Source of the DNA: CAZNXJ01 sp964577115
GTDB taxonomy: Bacteria; Planctomycetota; Planctomycetia; Pirellulales; Pirellulaceae
Reading direction: 5' to 3'
Assembly: GCA_964577115.1 (NCBI GenBank)
Contig: CAZNXJ010000011.1
Coordinates: forward strand, 1 to 64,000
Length of the DNA stretch: 64,000 nucleotides
Made by a program: the position numbers and the translations under genes. Of this stretch, positions 60,438-64,000 are shown in pieces (the first letter of the stretch is position 1; every line of letters begins with the position of its first letter). The notes under the pieces were generated by a model. That model had not been told where the DNA came from and made no database searches. It worked only from the letters and a program-made list of their open reading frames with translations.

Positions 60438-62090
60438 CTACTCGGCCGGTGTTTCTTCGGGCTCTTCCGCTTCTGGCGCGTCCACCGGCGTCACGTGGAT
60501 CGAGACCTGGTCCAGTTCGACGCCGGCAACGCGGAATGTCGCCGGGACTGGAGTCGTCGCCGAGGAACTCGTGGCCAGCAACCGGATGCGATAGATTCCG
60601 GGCTCGCAGTTCGCCGTTAGTTTGGCCGTGACTTTACCCGCGGAATCCCCTTCCTTCTCCGACGGCGGCGCAGTGAACTCGCAACCCTCGGGAAGTCCCT
60701 CCGCAGAAAACTCAATGACTTCCTCGAAACGCCGCGGGCGATCAATTTCCAGAGGAATTTCGAGCGTCGCACCGCGCGCAACCAGGTAGGCGTCAGAAGA
60801 CGAGCGGAACGTGAACGGCGGCTCCGGAATATTGACTGCAATCCGATACGCGTAGCGCGTGCCACCCTCTCCGTGCAGGTCGCGAATCGATACACGGTAG
60901 ACGCCATCGGCTGGCGCCTGAAATTCGATGCGCGGATCGCGACGGTTGCGGAGATCGTCTACTTCTGACAGTTTCTTGCCACTCGCATCATGGATTGTCA
61001 GCACGGCGTCCAGAGGGAAGCCGAGTTCGCGGGAAGCGACATCGAACTGAATCCGTTGCTTTTCTGTAGCGGTAAACTGGAAGGAATCGACATCGCCCGG
61101 CGCTTCTAGTTGACCCGAAATGATGCACGGCAGCGGAATGTCCTGCGGTGTCTCCGGCCCTGCCGATTCGTCGGCAACCAGGCAGGTGGCATCGTACACC
61201 GGCAACCAACTGGCTTCGGCCAGTTCCGGAGCATGCGCAAGCACCTGCGGACCCGCCGTAACTTCGGGCAAGCTGACGGCAAGCGGCGGCACATTCCAGC
61301 CGATCGGTTGGAGGCTCGCTGCTGCGCCCCGCTGAACGGCCAGCGGCAGATAATGATCGACAAACGCTTCGGTCGTGACAGTCAGACGATAGATGTAGTT
61401 GTCACCCGAAGCGAACGAAATGCTGCTGTTTGGATCGGCGGGAAACGCCACGAGCCGGATCAAATAGCGCCCGTCCCGCGGGACAAGAAATACCAATTGA
61501 GGATCCAGATTCCGTTCGTCGTCGACCTGGTGAAGGACGAATCCATGCTGGTCGCAGATCTGGATGGTCATGTCCATGGGGGAACCGAGTACCTCGTTGG
61601 CGAGGGCGGAAACGACGAGCGTCTGGCCGGCTGTCAGGTTGATCGCGAAGCAATCGACGTCCTGGCGGCCGGACAGGCGGCCATTGATGACCAGCGAAGT
61701 TCCCGTCAGCTCCTCGGCGGAGTCCGTATCGTTATTGCGCTCGGATTCCACGATCTCCGCGCGCCGGCCGACAACAAAGGGCCGCCACGGCGAAAAACCT
61801 TCAGCGTTCCGTGCACGCACGAGATAAACGCCAGCTGGAGCTTCCGCAGGAACGGTGACGCGCACCTTGCCGGTATCGGCCTGCGGCTCGAATACGAGCC
61901 CTTCCGGATAGGAAATCAACTCGACGGGCCACGGCGCTAGCTCGCCGGCCAATTCAATGTCGACCGATGTGCCGGCGGCAGCTCCTGCTGGAAAGATTCG
62001 TGTAATGGATGGAACGGCGGCGAGGCTCGTTGCAGGAACGAGCATCGTCAGGGCGACCAGGGCGGTCCCAAGGATTTGCGAATACTTCAT
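60438..62090 (-). CDS. exported PPC-repeat protein
   Basis: This 550-residue exported protein begins with a signal peptide (ILGTALVALTMLVPATSLAA). Two PPC (bacterial pre-peptidase C-terminal) beta-sandwiches follow, seen as DVDCFAINLTAGQTLVVSAL and DVDSFQFTATEKQRIQFDVA, each ending in a YxxR/IRD type strand. An Ig-like segment and an acidic Pro/Glu-rich end come last. It lies 80 bases after a PSCyt2/PSD1 gene, a pairing common in planctomycetes, so both are likely to act in the same periplasmic process. ATG 62090 is chosen for the signal peptide. Confidence 0.82.
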   Translation of the reverse strand: MKYSQILGTALVALTMLVPATSLAAVPSITRIFPAGAAAGTSVDIELAGELAPWPVELISYPEGLVFEPQADTGKVRVTVPAEAPAGVYLVRARNAEGFSPWRPFVVGRRAEIVESERNNDTDSAEELTGTSLVINGRLSGRQDVDCFAINLTAGQTLVVSALANEVLGSPMDMTIQICDQHGFVLHQVDDERNLDPQLVFLVPRDGRYLIRLVAFPADPNSSISFASGDNYIYRLTVTTEAFVDHYLPLAVQRGAAASLQPIGWNVPPLAVSLPEVTAGPQVLAHAPELAEASWLPVYDATCLVADESAGPETPQDIPLPCIISGQLEAPGDVDSFQFTATEKQRIQFDVASRELGFPLDAVLTIHDASGKKLSEVDDLRNRRDPRIEFQAPADGVYRVSIRDLHGEGGTRYAYRIAVNIPEPPFTFRSSSDAYLVARGATLEIPLEIDRPRRFEEVIEFSAEGLPEGCEFTAPPSEKEGDSAGKVTAKLTANCEPGIYRIRLLATSSSATTPVPATFRVAGVELDQVSIHVTPVDAPEAEEPEETPAE

Positions 62091-62170
62091 CGGATCAGGA
62101 TCGTTTAGCAGCGGGAACGTTCGTCGAGATCGGCGGGGGGGAGTGCCGCGGGCCGCAGGTGCCGACCGAA

Positions 62171-64000
62171 TCAATCGGCAAAGACAAACTCGGGCGTGTT
62201 CAGCATCGCCCACATCAGATCTTCAACACCGCGTCGACGCTCGTCGCCGAACTGAGCCAGCCATTGCTCGGCCTCGGCACGCTCCTCGTCGGTCGGCAGC
62301 CGCGTGTAGATGCTCAAATAAAGCTCTTCCACAATCTGTGCATTCGACAAATCACTGGCCGCCAACTTTGCCGCTCGGCCATTATCGCTCGTGACTTTCT
62401 CATGCAATTCGGGCGAATTCATCAGGTGCAGTGCCTGCGTGACCGTGGTGTCGCTCATGCGCTCGCACGGCGGATCCTGGTTGGGATCGGGACGCCCAAA
62501 CGTGTCGAGAAACAGCGAGTCCGTGCGATGCGTCCAAATCTGCATCGCGCGGCTGCCCCGCGGCATCGCGGCGAAACGCGAAGGCACCTCCGTCACATCC
62601 GAAATCGCATCCCAGAGCACCTCTGCACGCAGGCGAACGCGGTAATGCCGCGAATAGTTGCGCGTGTCGGAGATGTTGCGCTCGGTGGGTTCCGAGCTCA
62701 GCCCATAGACGTACGACGTGGCGATCGTGCGCAGCAAATGTTTGAAGTCGTAGCCGTGATCACGGAAGTCGTTCGCCAGCGCGTTGAGCAGCGCTTCGTT
62801 GCTGGCCGGATTGGTCGCTCGCAGATCGTCCACCGGATCGACTAACCCGTGACCCATCAGGTCGGCCCAGACGCGGTTCACGGCGACCTGCGCAAAGTAT
62901 GGGTTGTCGGGATGCGTCATCCAATCGGCCAGCGCTTCGCGCGGGTCGCGATCGGGCGACACTTCCACCGGCTCGCCAATCGGGAATAGGGGGCGGGGGT
63001 CGAGCGGCTTGCCGGTCAGCGGGTGCGTGACCGTACCCGATTCGGCAGTGAATACAATCTCTTCGCCGCCCGAGATGGGCGGCGAGAGCCCCGTGCCCTT
63101 CCGGCCGACGCGTGCGAAGTACGCGGCGAAGCTATAAAAATCCTCCTGGCTCCATTTTTCGAACGGATGGTGGTGGCATTTGGCGCAGTCGAGGCGGATG
63201 CCGAGCAGCAATTGGCTGACGATCGTCGTCACCTCGTCGGGACTTCGGCGGTCACGGAACAGCGTCGTGGCGCCGTTCCGCCACGTGCTGCCCTGCGCTG
63301 TGACGAGCTCTCGTGCGAAGCGATCGTAGCCCCAGTTCTCACGGAAGACGCGACGAATCCAATTGTCGTAGTTCCAGACGGCCTTGATGCCGACCCGGTA
63401 GGGATTGGGACGCAGCAGGTCCGCCCACTTGTTTGCCCAGAAATCCGCGTACTCGGGGCGCTCCAACAGCCGGTCAACCAAAGCCTGGCGTTTGTTGGGA
63501 TCCGGATCCGCAAGAAACGCTCGCACCTCGTCCGGCTGCGGCAGTCGGCCGATCAAATCCAGGTGAACTCGGCGGAGAAACTTCGCGTCATCCACGGGCT
63601 CCGAGGCCGTAATACCTAGCGACTGGAGCTTGGCCCAGACGGCATCGTCCACGAAGTTGTAACGTGGCAAATTCGCGTAATATTCGTCGGGAACTTCGCC
63701 GGGCAGTGGAATCGCGACACGACACGTCGAAATCATTCCCATATAGCGCGCCATCACCGCGGCTTCCCCGGGAATCGGGCCGGCTTTCATGCGGCCACTT
63801 TTATCGACGTCAACAACGGCCGCTTCGTTGGACTGGAACGTTGTCTGGCCGGTGACGTCGGCGTGCGTGCCATCGGAGTAAAAAGCGGTCACAATCAGCC
63901 GCTGTTCTTCATGTGGTTCCAGCAGGCGCTGTTCGGGAAACAGCTCGATGCGTACCAGCGTCGGCTCTTCGTCGCTCATGCGGCGCGGGGCACCGGCTTC
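62171..64000 (-). CDS. PSCyt2/PSD1 (DUF1549/DUF1553) protein, 5' end cut by the window
   Basis: This large planctomycete protein is open to the right edge. The visible part begins with a BIG2/Ig-like domain (IELFPEQRLLEPHEEQRLIV), then a PSCyt2/DUF1549 region with FLRRVHLDLIGRLPQPDEV and the cysteine motif DCAKCHHHPFEKW, then the PSD1/DUF1553 part with VNRVWADLMGHGLVDPVDDL and LHLMNSPELHEKV. There is no signal peptide and no stop between ATG 63979 and the edge, so the true start and perhaps a cytochrome-like PSCyt1 part are missing. Members occur in large families only in planctomycetes and are linked to carbohydrate breakdown. Confidence 0.9.
   Translation of the reverse strand, partial: EAGAPRRMSDEEPTLVRIELFPEQRLLEPHEEQRLIVTAFYSDGTHADVTGQTTFQSNEAAVVDVDKSGRMKAGPIPGEAAVMARYMGMISTCRVAIPLPGEVPDEYYANLPRYNFVDDAVWAKLQSLGITASEPVDDAKFLRRVHLDLIGRLPQPDEVRAFLADPDPNKRQALVDRLLERPEYADFWANKWADLLRPNPYRVGIKAVWNYDNWIRRVFRENWGYDRFARELVTAQGSTWRNGATTLFRDRRSPDEVTTIVSQLLLGIRLDCAKCHHHPFEKWSQEDFYSFAAYFARVGRKGTGLSPPISGGEEIVFTAESGTVTHPLTGKPLDPRPLFPIGEPVEVSPDRDPREALADWMTHPDNPYFAQVAVNRVWADLMGHGLVDPVDDLRATNPASNEALLNALANDFRDHGYDFKHLLRTIATSYVYGLSSEPTERNISDTRNYSRHYRVRLRAEVLWDAISDVTEVPSRFAAMPRGSRAMQIWTHRTDSLFLDTFGRPDPNQDPPCERMSDTTVTQALHLMNSPELHEKVTSDNGRAAKLAASDLSNAQIVEELYLSIYTRLPTDEERAEAEQWLAQFGDERRRGVEDLMWAMLNTPEFVFAD

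Noticed and set aside
1..64000. tRNA, rRNA, CRISPR, transposase or phage genes
   Set aside because: I looked for repeat-spacer arrays, tRNA-like cloverleaf segments, DDE transposase motifs and integrases. None was seen; small RNAs could be missed by eye.

Overview
This window looks like a piece of a planctomycete chromosome (Planctomycetota, most likely order Pirellulales). The main support is the partial PSCyt2/PSD1 (DUF1549/DUF1553) protein at the right edge with a PPC-repeat partner, the NPYRSP-type N-terminus at 37.8 kb, LTxxQ and right-handed beta-helix secreted proteins, an ECF sigma factor with a membrane anti-sigma factor, a GC-rich sequence of about 60 percent, and many GTG starts. 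It reads as ordinary, densely coded chromosome. I saw no tRNA, rRNA, CRISPR array, insertion sequence or phage module.

Layout. 0-2.1 kb: the 5' end of a leftward gene and a PMT/ArnT-type glycosyltransferase. 2.3-16.6 kb: a nearly complete type II secretion (T2SS) locus. On the minus strand, in transcription order, it holds a lone receiver domain, gspE, gspF, two GspG-like pseudopilins, GspH-, I-, J- and K-like pseudopilins, GspL- and GspM-like assembly proteins, the secretin gspD, a third GspG-like pseudopilin and a PilT retraction ATPase; a PilP/GspC-like lipoprotein lies divergently. A prepilin peptidase is not present. 16.6-24.8 kb: a 4'-phosphopantetheinyl transferase, a 1526-residue beta-helix protein made of about four 300-residue super-repeats, a small lipoprotein, and a TadG/vWA protein. 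25-30.4 kb: anti-sigma/ECF sigma pair, a minimal zincin, and an overlapping large secreted protein. 30.5-36.2 kb: nadE with an acidic/Arg-rich protein, then a divergent two-gene set that looks like a split version of the cyanobacterial AgrE/ArgZ enzyme (arginine to ornithine to proline), with a perfect 16-bp palindrome between the two units. 36.3-42.5 kb: outer-membrane-like, membrane and secreted proteins, miaE, and a Cys-rich exported protein. 42.6-47.2 kb: two trans-sulfuration PLP enzymes, a secreted protein and an ACT-domain protein. 47.7-50.1 kb: an LTxxQ protein with a strong terminator, and an amidohydrolase.

50.1-58.8 kb is the most interesting block. It is a single-direction run of an OleD-like NAD-dependent dehydrogenase, a beta-ketoacyl-ACP synthase, an acyl carrier protein, two phytoene-desaturase-like FAD enzymes, FabZ-like dehydratase, FabI-like enoyl reductase and a TPR/GT9-like protein. 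This amounts to a dedicated ACP-based assembly line that probably makes an unusual unsaturated lipid or polyene; the phosphopantetheinyl transferase at 16.6-17.4 kb could activate its ACP. To the right lie a glyoxalase-fold protein with an SDR, then the PPC and PSCyt2/PSD1 pair running off the edge.

Functions are assigned from motifs read by eye; no database search was run. Start sites were moved from the longest frame where a Shine-Dalgarno sequence, signal peptide or prepilin leader decided the question.
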